From: Spisula solida
Taxonomy: Eukaryota; Mollusca; Bivalvia; Venerida; Mactridae
NCBI GenBank assembly: GCA_947247005.1
Contig: OX365952.1
Coordinates: 43,876,722 to 43,940,721 of the forward strand
Direction: 5' to 3'
DNA: 64,000 bases
Both the position numbers and the translations under genes were made by a program. The notes under the pieces were generated by a model, which saw only the letters and a list, made by a program, of their open reading frames with translations, had not been told where the DNA came from and searched no databases. Shown one piece after another: positions 22,312-33,717 of this stretch (positions are counted from its first letter, which is position 1; each line of letters opens with the position of its first letter).

Positions 22312-23443
22312 AATGTTGTGAGTTAAATTGAAATCGAGCTTTATTCGTTTTCTTTTTTGTTTCGTTTTGAATTTACCGGGCTGCGTTATATGTAGGAGGA
22401 CATATTTAAATTTTGTTGTCAAGTTTTCTTTGCTGGTTAGTGTATTTGTTATATCGCTGATGATAATGTTATCTTGTATTATCTTTGATATGTAGCCAAT
22501 ATGTGGTACACAATACTAAATTTCTGATAAAACAAAATATAGTCCGCCGATGATAACACTAGCCTTTGTTTACAAATATAAATAAAAACGAAATACATTT
22601 TCTTTAATCTTATGCATAATCACTTGTAAGGACATACTCTTCAAATATTCACTAATAACAAGCGAAACGTCGACCGTGTAGTGTTTATATTATCCATGAT
22701 TCTTCATTGATATGTCTAGAGTTATCTCCACCGAATTAAAAATACACAGATTGATAATAACACGACTGATAGTTAAACGCCAGCCGATTTGATCGAAGGG
22801 ACATCTACAGCTTGAGTACATGTTAAAATTCTATCGTTTAATTATGGGCAACAGGGAGTAAGACGGCACACTGTAATCATTATGACTTAAGTTAAAAAAG
22901 TTACCAATTTTTGGGGGCTGCTTTCAGCCGTTCAGCCACCCCTTGACATCGATCTTCAACCCCCAGGAATATCAAACATGTACAGACACAGCCCTTACAT
23001 GTACCAATTCACACCTTGGTCGAGTTAAGAATGTGGGTTATTCTTGCTCCGAAAAATTACGGGGATCGAACCCGGAACCTCTCGGCTCCCCAATAGTCCA
23101 TAACTGTCAGATGGGTTTCACATATTCGACTTACCACGATGTCCTAATCAGTAGAGGGTATCAGTGCTCAACATTTACAAACACCGATTGTTTTATATCA
23201 ATTTATACCAATTCAAGTCAAGATTAGATGTCGCTGTATGCAGTTAAGTCATAAATGTTCTTGAGCTTAATTTTGATACCTCGGATGAACTGCTCATTTT
23301 TGTGATATGCTGGGTCATCTAAATGCAGCTTATTCTGGTTTATTTATTATTAATTAATTTTATTCTTTTTATACAAAACGACAAAATATACCTTTGTTTA
23401 AACTTTGTGATGTTGGTCTTGATAATTCTTCGTGACACTTTCT
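22312..23443. other. Intergenic, one weak tRNA-like fragment
   Basis: No gene seen. On the minus strand, around 23050-23110, a B-box-like GGTTCGATCCCC follows a degenerate tRNA-like stretch, possibly a SINE head. Confidence 0.35.
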
Positions 23444-23698
23444 GGCCCCGATCTCCCGAAACATCTCAATCTGAGCTGAGATAAATCTCAAATACTGTCA
23501 TGTGTCTTTGAGATAATTTCCATGGTAGTAAAGACTCTGAAAATTGGCACCACAAAACAGATACATTGTTCTGAATTTATTACAGTAAAATATTTGAGCA
23601 CAAAACTTAAGAATAATCTCAAATTTATACTCTTGACTTGAGCGTTATCTCAATTTGAGTTGAGATTTCTACTTTAGATGCTTCGGGAGATCGGGGCC
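23444..23698. mobile_element. 255-bp MITE
   Basis: The ends are inverted copies of GGCCCCGATCTCCCGAA, extending imperfectly inwards (ATCTCAA...GAGAT). No coding sequence. It abuts the 3' end of the Helitron relic. A target duplication is not clear. Confidence 0.75.
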
Positions 23699-24467
23699 TC
23701 GAGGGGATTATCAGGTGGAAGTAGAACTGTTGTTTCTTCCATTGCAGGCAGTGGAAATCCAGCTTTACGTGCTTTATCTGATTTTCGACAAGCAACAGAA
23801 TGAGTCTGTGTCTGAACAGCTTCAACAGTTTCACACAACGCTTGAACCTCATTAGGGAGAGCACATAAGTTGGTCAACAAATTGCACTTCTTGTAGAGTG
23901 TCTATGGATATAATTGGAGCATATTTAACCCATATGATCATGGGGAGACCCCCGTTGTTGGAACTCAGTCCTATACTTAAAGACAACAATCTCTCCAACA
24001 GGATGCAATGGATTGCATACTATATTGTTCATAAACAACTGCAGTATATGGTCGAAGTGCCATACGGCACTAACAGGGTCAGTTCTGAGCCAGTGGCTCT
24101 TCTGTTCCCATGTCATTGATCGTACATATGTATCAGTAAAGTCTTCTCCATGTTGCTTTCCTATTACTTGGATTGTGTCAGTCCATCTCATGCCTGCTTC
24201 TGATAATGTCAGCAACCATGTGGAAACTCCAAGGTGCCGTATCATTCCGACCAGGTCGTACAACATCATATTATAATATACTGGAGACACTCGAACCTTT
24301 TGGAGAAAGTGACAACTGAGGTCATTGAGAGTAAGGTGTCCCATATTTTCAATTTCTTTGATTTGGCCTGCAGTCAGCCTGTTTGTCTGTACATCCCCTT
24401 TGCATTTTCGTAAAGCAATACTTGTACTCAAACTCAATTTCCTTTCCCTCACATCGATCTTGTGCAT
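23699..24467 (-). pseudogene. Helitron Rep (replication initiator) relic
   Basis: A 180-codon minus-strand frame (24467-23925) matches the Helitron-like N-terminal/Rep region: SHWLRTDPVSAVWHFDHILQ, then EFQQRGSPHDHM, which holds the HxH metal-binding pair of rolling-circle initiators. A frameshift at about 23925 moves the match to the next frame (CRKSDKARKAGFPLP, like the family's C..GFP.P segment), which stops at the MITE. No helicase domain or tyrosine pair follows, so this is a truncated, dead fragment. Confidence 0.75.
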
Positions 24468-24605
24468 AGAAAAGGTATTCTACTGATGAAGAAAAACTGT
24501 TGCAGTGTGGGGAATCACGTGACTAAAATGGTACTTTACACCGTGACATAAATGGCGGAAATCGTAATATTTGGATAGTTTTTCGATTCTTAGTAGGAAA
24601 TCCGT

Positions 24606-24915
24606 AATTATGCCCCCCATCTTTGATGAGGGGGTATATTGCTTTGCACATGTCTGTCGGTCGGTCGGTCGGTCGGTCGGTCGGTCGGTCGGTCGGTCGG
24701 TCGGTCGGTCGGTCGGTCGGTCGGTCGGTCGGTCGGTCGGTCGGTCGGTCGGTCGGTCGGTCGTATAACATGGTTTCCGTCAATAACTCAAGAACGCTAT
24801 GACCTAGGATCTTCAAACTTTACGTAGAGGTTGGTCAGCAACAGTAGATGACCCCTATTGATGTTCCGACTATTGGGCTGCCATGGGCGCATACGTGTTT
24901 TACAAACATCTCTTG
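24606..24915 (+). repeat. Dispersed mollusc repeat, family R2, with (TCGG)n
   Basis: Forward copy of the element at 2160-2465: 'ataactcaagaacgctatg', 'aggatcttcaaactttac', 'aacagtagatg' and end 'aacatctcttgtta'. Between its first and second blocks the tract at 24657-24763 holds about 27 TCGG repeats. Confidence 0.85.
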
Positions 24916-26120
24916 TTATATTCACTAGTTATATTGTGCAGGCTATGCAAAATTGAGCGCTCGTTATCATTGTGTATGTGTCATTTCTGTGCTTATTTTG
25001 GTTCCTGAGATACCTTCGATGTTTAAAGACGAACCAGAGGAATATTTGGTCAATAATCCTGAATAAACTATACAATAACTGTGTTGGAAGGCAATATACT
25101 ACACCATGTTAAAGTGAAATCTAAGATAAAATCTTTCAAAACATCATCAATGGGTCTTTTCGTTTGTCTGTGTGAGACTGTCTCTTTCCTTCCAGCATCT
25201 TTAACTGTTGCAGGATTCTGTGCTCTAACATTTTCTCTATGCATAGCGTTTCTTTTCTTCCAACATATTTAAATGTTTCACGATCATGGGATTGCATATT
25301 TACTCGGGGTTTTAAATTCGAAAGGCAGTACATTTCGTGTTACGTAGTTCAGGCATTACTAAGTCGATCGGCATTGATTTGTGATCGAATACATCCTCGA
25401 CATGAAATAGGAAAGCTTCCACGAAGGTTATCTATTGAACTGTAAGTAACTTACAGATTTGATTCCGCCCACGTTTAGTTTCATTCAATATCAGTACATA
25501 ACTATTATCGATGCTATGAGCGGAGTTACCTTTCCATTGTAAAAAGGTTTAAAACTTCCACATGTGCTTTGATAAATCGGTTTCATGTCCTCTTAATGAA
25601 TCATAATTTAACAGTTGACTTCTTGTTTGCATTTATCTTTGGTCCTTGTTGCTTTGTAAATGTTCGTGTGTTTTACAGCTTCGGGCTAGTAATTGCTTCG
25701 AGTAGTTTGGTCATTGCAGCTTTGCGCATGCAATTGCTTCGTGTTGCTTTGTTATTGAAGCTTTGGGCATGGTATTGCTTTGTGTATTTTGGTTATTTGT
25801 GTGAGGGAGGGGGTTATACCGATTATGACGAAAAAGATGGGGTGCATTATTACAGTATTACAAAGCAAAAAAGTTAATTCAAATATAGTTCCAAGAATAT
25901 ATATTTACACCCGTATTGTGACACTTCAGTCGTTATCACAGCATCAGATAATACTTGCATGCTTAAAAATAACTATAATTCATGCAAACAGGTTCTAAAA
26001 GTGATTAGGTATTGTCATTTAAGCTAATATATAAACTGTATGTGGTCATATGGGGTTCTTCGTGTTATAAAAGATACACTTAATTACAAAGTAATGTTCC
26101 CATTTATTGATGTATAGTAG
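24916..26120. other. Intergenic, nothing assigned
   Basis: Only short shadow frames; no convincing exon, RNA gene or complete repeat was recognised. It ends at the 5' LTR. Confidence 0.4.
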
Positions 26121-27789
26121 TGTAAGGATATCATCCTTACATTTATGACAACAGTCGTCGTTTGGGTCGCGAAATTATGTGACAATTCGATCTACGAGCT
26201 GTACGAGTGGTGTGAACGATGGTAACATGAACTGAACGAACTTTTAGTCATATTGATAGTGATAACATACATAAATGAACAAACAATCGAGAGATTCATC
26301 ATCAAAACAGAAAATCTACCTGGTGTATTGATGTTTACTGACAGTCAAGGTCGTGTCGTATTCTCGGAAAATGAGCTCCCATGAATCAAAGAACTGTAGA
26401 TGTGTACCCTTATCATTATCACTGTTTAACAAGTCGTGTATTATTTAATCTACGATGGTTGAATTTGTATATTTACATGTTTTTGGTTATGATTTAGTTC
26501 ACATATTTTGAAGGTTGTAAGCGAACGTCCGGTCTGCTCTTAGCAGACTACTTTTATTCTCATGATGTTATTTCGACTCGGCGTTTTAAGAATATTGTGT
26601 ATTTTGTCGTGTAACTTTCACAATATCTTAGTTATGTTAAACTTATACTATATTGCTTACGAGCCGAAGGTAAAAATCAGTATTATAAATCATGCCTTTT
26701 GGAAGTTTCGAGGGCGCTACTTTTTAAACGCGTAAGACTATTTTTCTGAATTTCTCGTGCGCGGCGTACAAAATCGCTCGGCCTTTAATCATTATTTTGT
26801 TAAAGATTCGGCTCTTTAGTGTTATCGGATGCTTTTTCTAAACGCTTTCTGTAGAATCCTCGAGCTGTATTGTAATCGTTGTATTGGTTGATTGAATCGT
26901 GTTAGTTTGTGATGACGAGTCACATTAGTCACAATAAAGCCGAAGCTCTGATTGGCTGATCGGGTCACACCTCCACCGATGCGAGGCTATATAAGTGGCG
27001 CGATCAGATCAGTTCGGCATCCTCTTGTTTCAAGCAGCCTATGCTGACGGAAAAACATCAAGCTACCAAAAGCTACCATAATTCAAAGTCTATTACACAA
27101 TAATCTAACATAGATTAACCAAGTCTGTATTTATACGGAAAATATATTATATACTAGATCTATCCAGTATCCAAATCCACACTTAAGACGAACCAGAGCA
27201 GAGGTAGGCCTACAGTCTAGTTACAATCATGGCTGGCGACGTATTTTTGTGTCACCTTCTATTATAAATGATGTAAAGTAACAGCCCATTTATGGTTGCG
27301 CAGAGGATCCCAATGCATAAACTCGGTCCTTCCTTGTAAATCAGTAGATCTGGCGAGATCTACTTGCCGACGTACGTGTATTAAACCGATGTTCACCGTA
27401 GCGTACCGCGACGATGGCGATGTATGGAACGCCGTAGACACATTATTATCGATGTTTTCGTAACTATGGAACGCCGGGGAGCGTTTACCAAGGTTCTAAG
27501 CAATATGGAACGCCGAAGTCACTTTAATCCACCTGTTAATATATGTAGATGATTGTATACATGTACGTGTGTTTGTACAATGCCATCTATGAAGTTGTGT
27601 TGAAGACATTGATATGAAACTGCATATGGTGTTTGTTATACCTGTTTCTGTTGAGTGTGCTTTTAAGTCGGGATTTGCTTCAGTAATAGACCGTCATGCC
27701 TCCTGACAAGATCATGACGAGTAGGGTCATACAACATCAACAACATGTGCAAAAAGATACAGCAAAGGAGCAAATTGCGTCCCGTCACA
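26121..27789 (+). repeat. 5' LTR
   Basis: 1669 bp, TGTAAGGATATC...CCCGTCACA. It contains CCAAT-type ATTGG (about 26951) and TATATAAG (26988-26995), so U3 is about 0.9 kb and transcription should start near 27015-27020. ATGGAACGCCG occurs three times downstream of that point. A short upstream frame (ATGGCTGGCGAC, 12 codons) starts at 27229. Confidence 0.95.
26988..26995 (+). promoter_or_regulatory. TATA box of the 5' LTR
   Basis: TATATAAG, with an ATTGG (inverted CCAAT) about 37 bp upstream and a CAGTTCGGCA initiator-like stretch about 20-30 bp downstream. The same sequence is in the 3' LTR at 36782-36789. Confidence 0.75.
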
Positions 27790-27790
27790 A

Positions 27791-27808
27791 TGGTGTCAGA
27801 AGTGGGAT
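27791..27808 (+). other. Primer binding site, tRNA-Leu type
   Basis: TGGTGTCAGAAGTGGGAT begins one base after the LTR. It is complementary to the 3' end of animal tRNA-Leu(CAA) including the added CCA (recalled tRNA sequence, not searched). Confidence 0.75.
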
Positions 27809-27988
27809 GTCCTTTTCTCTTTTTGGGCATCCAGTGATCGAACCACACTCCTCCCTTCTTTAATTGTTTGCAAGAGAAAAATTTGTGCATTGGTAATTTT
27901 GGAGTCTATGTTGAAGGACCTAAACAAGTAGACTCCACCTGTATATATGTTTATTGTTCATTGTTATATTATAGATTGTTTACTCAAT

Positions 27989-29210
27989 ATGTCTGACGAT
28001 TCAGAAGTACAAATTAACATATCACGACCTGTGACAATGGAAGATGAGAACCATCACATCGTGGGTGCTGTTCAGGTGGACCATGGTGATGTAGCTTATT
28101 CAGATGAGGGCAACGACCATAGCGGTGATGATTCTGGTGATGCATGTAGCGACGATCCGACCGTTAACGAGGTAGTAGATGATAGGCTTAGGACTCGATC
28201 AAATGACCATACTGGTGACCGTGGTGATAGATGACAGATGCCAGTATCCAATGAAATGGAAGGAAGGATGAACCAAAGAAGGAGTAAAGTACCGTACCGA
28301 CATAGGGCTTTCACTGAGGGTGAAGATAGTGAAGAAGGTGATTATGAGATGCCGAGAATGCAACGACTTGCAATGGGGGATATGAGGTCTCAGGGAGCGT
28401 ATATTCATGTTCCCACGAAGTCTTTGGCAAGGAAACGGGCAGCCATTCCTTCTGTCAAACCTGATTGTTACGACGGTGAAGATGATTGGGAACGGTACTA
28501 TTCACACTTCACCAACTGTGCAGAGTTGGGAAATTGGTCAGACAGAGAGAAGACACTTATGCTATCATCTCGTTTAAAAGGGGTCGCGAGGACCTTTTAC
28601 ATTGGTCTTCCTGATGGGGACAAAACTTCATTCCGAAAGTTAATTAGACGACTAGAGACACGTTTTGGGAGTGCAAAGCAACAGACGAGGTACTTAACGA
28701 AATTTGAGACCAGGAATCGACAACTTGATGAGTCCATAGCGAAGTTTGGTGACGATCTAAGGCTGATAGCACAGAGGGCTTATCCTGACATTGGTTCAAA
28801 TGGGCAAGAGTCTATAACGTTAAACCAGTTTTATAAGTCCCTTTTCTCCTGAGATGAAATGTAGATGTATAGATAGAGATTGCCATACCATATATGATGC
28901 TGTAGACATCGTAGAGAGGTATGAATCTATCATGGAAGGGGCGGAGAAGAAAAGGCAAGTCAATGTTCGAGTGGTATCCGAAAACGAAGAGCCGAGGACC
29001 AAGGTTACAGAATCAAAGCAGATGATGGACGAGATTCATAAGATTGTGTCTAGACTAGATACCTTGGAGAGACGAACAAGTAGCAGTACTAGAAATCAGG
29101 GCAGTTACAGTGGTTGTTATAATTGTGGTGCAAAGTGGCACTTTGCTAGAGATTGCCCACAGGGAAAGATGGAAAACAAGAAGTCGGAAAACTACCAACC
29201 GCTGGCCTAG
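27989..29210 (+). pseudogene. gag, broken by one stop and one frameshift
   Basis: Gag packages the element's RNA. The first segment starts at ATG 27989 (an in-frame ATG is at 27947) and is acidic. A TGA at 28232-28234 interrupts it. The second segment (28238-28852) holds the capsid-like region (YDGEDDWERYYSHFTNCAEL ... LIRRLETRFG). At a T run near 28842 the frame shifts. The third segment (28854-29210) ends with a nucleocapsid zinc knuckle CYNCGAKWHFARDC (C-x2-C-x4-H-x4-C). All segments are on the plus strand with normal gag order. Confidence 0.85.
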
Positions 29211-30295
29211 GTGGCCCAGGGGCAGCGGTCAAGTCGAGGCCAAAAGAAGAAAATACTGGTTTATCTAGGGTTATTGATGAACGTAATGGTACATTTACTG
29301 AAGCAGATGACACCTCAATGTGCGATAATGGAATGTATACCCAGTGTTCCTGCAACGATGAAGAAATTATTCTCCTGATAGATAGTGGCTCCTCGTCAAC
29401 TCTCATATCTAAGTCAACATACAATAAGATTTCTGATAAGAATGAAGTTCTGCTGATGGGTGTGGATAGTAAAGTGCAAGGCGCAGATGGTAAAGTTATA
29501 CGTTTATATGGTAAAGTTACACTAACGCTAAAGTTTGGCAAATACAATATAGAACAACAGGCTCTAGTTTGTGATATTCTGTCAGAGGGTATATTGGGAC
29601 AGGATTTCTTGCTGAATCATGTTACCAGTATTGACTATAGAAATTCCTTACTCAATACTCACGCTTTCCAAATCAAGTGTTGGATAGGAGGGGAGGCCGA
29701 AGCTAGATGTAGAGTCATCTCCAGAAAGAGGACAGTCATACCATCCATGTCAATGGGAAGCCTAGATGTCCAAGTGGAAAATTCGCACTGCTTAGCTACA
29801 CTTGGGTTGATTTCCATGAATGAGAAATTCCAGACAAGTACATCATTATTCGTTGTTGAGGGAGTTGTAAACCCGCATACAGATGTTCTGACGCTTTATG
29901 TAGTCAACGCCAGTGTAGAACCAGTTGTTGTAATGGAGAATGTTACCGTTGCTAAATGCGAATCCTACTACGAAATTCCCTGCAGTGAAATCCTTCAATG
30001 TAATGAAGTCAATGTTACGTCAGCAGAAGAAGAAGAACACGACTCTGTTCCAGAACACCTTCAAGACTTGTTACATCGAAGTAGCACTGAACTTAACCCA
30101 GAACAGGTTTCGAAACTACGTACACTTCTCACCAAGTACCAGCATGTCTTTGCTAGTTCATCAGATGATCTTGGGCGTACTGATTTGGTCAAACATCGAA
30201 TTAACACCGGTACAGCCAAGCCAATAAAGCAACCACCACGAAGGCAACCACTTGGTAAACGGCAAACCGAGAAAGAAAAATTGACAAGATGCTAG
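29153..30295 (+). CDS. pol, protease segment
   Basis: A 380-codon frame that overlaps the end of gag by 58 nt in the -1 frame, the usual Gypsy arrangement for frameshift expression. The aspartic protease active site is LLIDSGSSSTLIS at about residues 74-86 (DSG rather than DTG), with a later ILGQDFL. The C-terminal part is the RT lead-in (RINTGTAKPIKQPPRRQP). It ends early because of a one-base shift in an A run near 30280, after which pol continues in another frame. Confidence 0.88.
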   Translation: MPTGKDGKQEVGKLPTAGLGGPGAAVKSRPKEENTGLSRVIDERNGTFTEADDTSMCDNGMYTQCSCNDEEIILLIDSGSSSTLISKSTYNKISDKNEVLLMGVDSKVQGADGKVIRLYGKVTLTLKFGKYNIEQQALVCDILSEGILGQDFLLNHVTSIDYRNSLLNTHAFQIKCWIGGEAEARCRVISRKRTVIPSMSMGSLDVQVENSHCLATLGLISMNEKFQTSTSLFVVEGVVNPHTDVLTLYVVNASVEPVVVMENVTVAKCESYYEIPCSEILQCNEVNVTSAEEEEHDSVPEHLQDLLHRSSTELNPEQVSKLRTLLTKYQHVFASSSDDLGRTDLVKHRINTGTAKPIKQPPRRQPLGKRQTEKEKLTRC

Positions 30296-32946
30296 CTCGG
30301 GGTGTTATAGAACCATCTACCAGTAGTTGGGCCTCTCCTGTGGTCCTTATTTCCAAGAAAGATAAGACAACCAGATTTTGTGTAGATTATAGACGTTTAA
30401 ACGAGTGTACAATCCAAGATGCCTACCCTATCCCAAGAGTTGACGAATGTCTTGATGCCCTTGCATGTTCAGAGTGGTTTAGCTGCATGGATCTAAATTC
30501 AGGTTTTTGGCAAGTTGCACTTCACCCAGACGATAAAGATAAGACTGCTTTTGCAACGGGATCTGGACTATACCAGTTTACAGTAATGGCGTTTGGCCTA
30601 GTTAATGCACCTTCAACCTTCGAGAGACTCATGGAAGACGTTCTCCGAAACCTTCAATGGCATGAATGTTTGGTGTATATGGATGATATCATCGTACCTG
30701 CGGCAACATTCGACCAGGGTTTGGAGAGGTTAGAACATGTCCTGATGCGGCTCGATGAAGCTAAGCTAAAACTTAAAGCTTCCAAGTGTGTGTTGTTTAA
30801 GAGGCAGGTCAAATTCTTAGGACACGTGGTATCAGAGGATGGAATAAGAACAGATCCAGATAAGACACTAGCCGTCCAGAGCTGGGAAACACCGAGAACG
30901 AAGAGACAGATGAGAAGTTTCCTAGGCCTTTGTTCATATTACAGACGGTTTGTTATGAACTTTGCCCAAATAGCTAGGCCACTACACAAATTGTGCGAAA
31001 AGGACGCCAAATTCAGCTGGAACATAGAGGCAGAGAATGCATTTCAATTACTGAAAAGTGCATTGACCACAAGTCCTGTCCTGGGATATCCTAAACTGGG
31101 TCAAACCTTCATCCTTGATACAGATGCAAGTTATGTAGCTGTAGGCGGTGTGTTATCACAAGAAGACTCTGAAGGGAAGGAACGCGTAATAGCATACATG
31201 AGTAAATGTCTAAATGTACATGAACGTTCGTATTGTGTGACCAGAAAAGAGCTACTTGCTGGTGTGGCTGCCTTGAAGAAGTTTCATATTTACCTGTACG
31301 GTCAGCATGTCATACTTAGAACAGACAACTCAGCTGTCAGCTGGATTAAGAACCTCAAATTACCTACTGGTCAGATGGCTAGATGGCTTCAGGAGCTTTG
31401 CTCATACAATTTGGAGATAGTCCATCGCAGAGGGAGAAGCCATGGAAATGCAGATGCGATGTCCAGGAAACCGTGTAAAGTATGTCTGAAGTATGCCGAA
31501 CATCCCCCAGAGATAGTGGAAATGGAGTGCTTAGAACAATGTGTGACACAGGCATCTGTTAACCCGGCTGAAGTGAGAGCCATGGTAACACGTTCCGAGT
31601 CAAGAAAGACACCCATGCTTATTGAGGGATGGCAAGTAGATCGAATTAGAGAAGACCAGTTGGCTGATGAAGATATCAGAATGTTATTGACAGAATTGGA
31701 TGCAAAGAGGGATAGGCCAGATTGGAATAGTATAACCAGTCAATCACCAAAATTGAAGAAACTGTGGAGCCAATGGGACAGATTAGAGGTCAGGGAAGGT
31801 TTGCTGTATAGGAGATGGGACACAAACTCAGTCCTTCAGCTTATAGTACCGAAGGTTCGTCGCACCAAGATTTTGGCACTGTGTCATGATATACCTACCG
31901 CAGCTCATCTGGGATGGAAGAGTACATTAAAGAGAGTGCAACTGGATTTCTATTGGCCTGGCATGAAGTCCGATGTGGAAGATTACTGTCGGAAATGTGA
32001 TGTTTGTGCAGCCAGGAAGCCAAGTCAGGCAACCAAAGCGCCCTTGGGACAGTTGCTTATGGGAGGTCCTATGGAACGCGTGTCGATGGATATATTGGGA
32101 CCATTGCCTTTAACTAACCGGGGCAACCGCTATATTTTAGTCGTGGTCGATGAATTTACCAAATGGACAGAGGCTCTTCCAGTTTCCAACCAAGAAGCAG
32201 AAACAGTGGCTACGGCATTTCTGGACAATTTCGTTACACGATTTGGCGCGCCATTAGAAGTTCATACTGACCAAGGTCGAAATTTCGAGTCAAGTCTGTT
32301 TAAGAACCTGTGCATAGCCTTGCATATAGATAAAACCAGAACTTCAAGTTACAGACCACAAGCGAACGGCACTGTTGAGCGGTTTAATCGGTCACTCACC
32401 AAAATGCTGACAAGTTATTGTAGCACAAATCAGAAGATGTGGGACCATTATCTGCAACAAGTGATGATGGCTTACAGGGCGACACCCCATTCCTCCACCA
32501 CTTACACACCAAACATGATGGTCTATGGTAGAGATGTTGTTCTGCCTAGTCAGATGGTACTAGGAATGCCAACTCCAACAGAAGATGAGCCTGATGATTA
32601 TGTTAGTCAACAACGAAGCAGAATAGCTGAGGCTCATGATGTGGCAAGGATGTTTATGAAGAAGCAAGCCACATACCGGAAGAAGTTTTATGACAGGAAA
32701 GCCAAGTCGAGGGTTTTTGAAGAACAATCTGCAGTATGGATGCATGATCCCGCGAGAAAAGTAGGGGTGTGCAGCAAACTGGCAAATCGATGGTTGGGCC
32801 CTTATATGATAGAGAAAAGGATAGACGACATGGTGTATCTAGTAAGATCATCCCCATCAAAGGCACCGAAGGCAGTCCATGTTGACCGGTTACTGCCATA
32901 TTGTGGAACTCGCAAGCCAACGTGGATGACGTTACCGAAGCAGTAG
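30289..32946 (+). CDS. pol, reverse transcriptase - RNase H - integrase
   Basis: An 885-codon frame. RT shows FCVDYRRLN (residues 30-38), CMDLNSGFWQV with the first catalytic Asp at 68, and YMDD at 130-133. RNase H shows LDTDAS (Asp 277), KELLAG (Glu 321), RTDNS (Asp 346) and HGNADAMSR. Integrase has the zinc site His 533, His 540, Cys 570, Cys 573, the DDE residues Asp 601, Asp 661 and Glu 697, and a GPY/F module (WLGPYM, 835-840). All catalytic residues looked for are present. The ATG is an internal Met; the natural N-terminus is the protease frame. Confidence 0.95.
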   Translation: MLARGVIEPSTSSWASPVVLISKKDKTTRFCVDYRRLNECTIQDAYPIPRVDECLDALACSEWFSCMDLNSGFWQVALHPDDKDKTAFATGSGLYQFTVMAFGLVNAPSTFERLMEDVLRNLQWHECLVYMDDIIVPAATFDQGLERLEHVLMRLDEAKLKLKASKCVLFKRQVKFLGHVVSEDGIRTDPDKTLAVQSWETPRTKRQMRSFLGLCSYYRRFVMNFAQIARPLHKLCEKDAKFSWNIEAENAFQLLKSALTTSPVLGYPKLGQTFILDTDASYVAVGGVLSQEDSEGKERVIAYMSKCLNVHERSYCVTRKELLAGVAALKKFHIYLYGQHVILRTDNSAVSWIKNLKLPTGQMARWLQELCSYNLEIVHRRGRSHGNADAMSRKPCKVCLKYAEHPPEIVEMECLEQCVTQASVNPAEVRAMVTRSESRKTPMLIEGWQVDRIREDQLADEDIRMLLTELDAKRDRPDWNSITSQSPKLKKLWSQWDRLEVREGLLYRRWDTNSVLQLIVPKVRRTKILALCHDIPTAAHLGWKSTLKRVQLDFYWPGMKSDVEDYCRKCDVCAARKPSQATKAPLGQLLMGGPMERVSMDILGPLPLTNRGNRYILVVVDEFTKWTEALPVSNQEAETVATAFLDNFVTRFGAPLEVHTDQGRNFESSLFKNLCIALHIDKTRTSSYRPQANGTVERFNRSLTKMLTSYCSTNQKMWDHYLQQVMMAYRATPHSSTTYTPNMMVYGRDVVLPSQMVLGMPTPTEDEPDDYVSQQRSRIAEAHDVARMFMKKQATYRKKFYDRKAKSRVFEEQSAVWMHDPARKVGVCSKLANRWLGPYMIEKRIDDMVYLVRSSPSKAPKAVHVDRLLPYCGTRKPTWMTLPKQ

Positions 32947-33717
32947 AGGACGAACTATATGAATGAAGTAATAATATATGTTGCAAATATATTACAGATT
33001 GAAAATGTTGCAGCTTTAGTTCATGTTTTGTGGTTATTTGTATACAGATTTACCTATCTATGCCCCGTAAGTGGTTGCGCAATCTGTGAGGACCGGGTCC
33101 TCGATCGGTCCGGGGGACCAAAATTTTCACCAGTCAGAGAAGCATTGGAGATATGATTTCCGTAGAATGATGATGATGGTGAATGGAGCAGTCTAAATCG
33201 ACAACGGGGTCTTAGACTGGAGCTTACCTCATAGTTGGATAGATAGGGCATGAGGCGTCTGCATATGAAGCGCATATTTTCGTTATTATCTTAATTTCGC
33301 AAGCGAAGATTTCAATCCGGACGGCATTTTACTGCGAACGTAACCTCGTTTCCACCGAGTATATGCATATGGGTTCCATTCCTTTACTATGTTTTACTGT
33401 ACACTAATGAGATAACCGAAGCCATTTATGAAGTTGACCATGCTATGAGTTTGTATTGACCATATTGCTACTATGCTGATGTACAAGTTCAGGGCGAAGG
33501 GGCTGTTGTGAACCACGTGCACATTTTGTAAAGCATTATGGGAGTCGCTGCACTATCATTGTAATACTAAAGATGAGATGAGACGAATATGGAAGGGTTC
33601 TTACACAAATATATACTGATGATATCATGCATTGGCTGCGACCGTGTCCAAACTTGTATAAATCCACATACGTTTTTGTTACCATGACAACTATTTTGCT
33701 GTTCTCCATCGTTTCAG
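32947..33717 (+). other. Non-coding spacer between pol and ORF3
   Basis: 771 bp without a convincing frame. It ends in a pyrimidine-rich tract and CAG at the ORF3 start codon. Confidence 0.5.
33696..33717 (+). promoter_or_regulatory. Splice acceptor directly before ORF3
   Basis: 'ttgctgttctccatcgtttcag' places a pyrimidine tract and CAG immediately against ATG 33718. This suggests that ORF3 is translated from a spliced subgenomic RNA, as env is in retroviruses (inference). A possible leader donor is GAG|GTAGGC at 27201-27209. Confidence 0.6.

Noticed and set aside
22650..22690. Second hammerhead-like core around 'aagcgaaacgtcgacc'
   Set aside because: Only the GAAAC side is present; I found no matching stem III arm or CTGATGA segment.
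24523..24827. PTDRPTDR / VGRSVGRS repeat proteins
   Set aside because: Translations of the (TCGG)n microsatellite.
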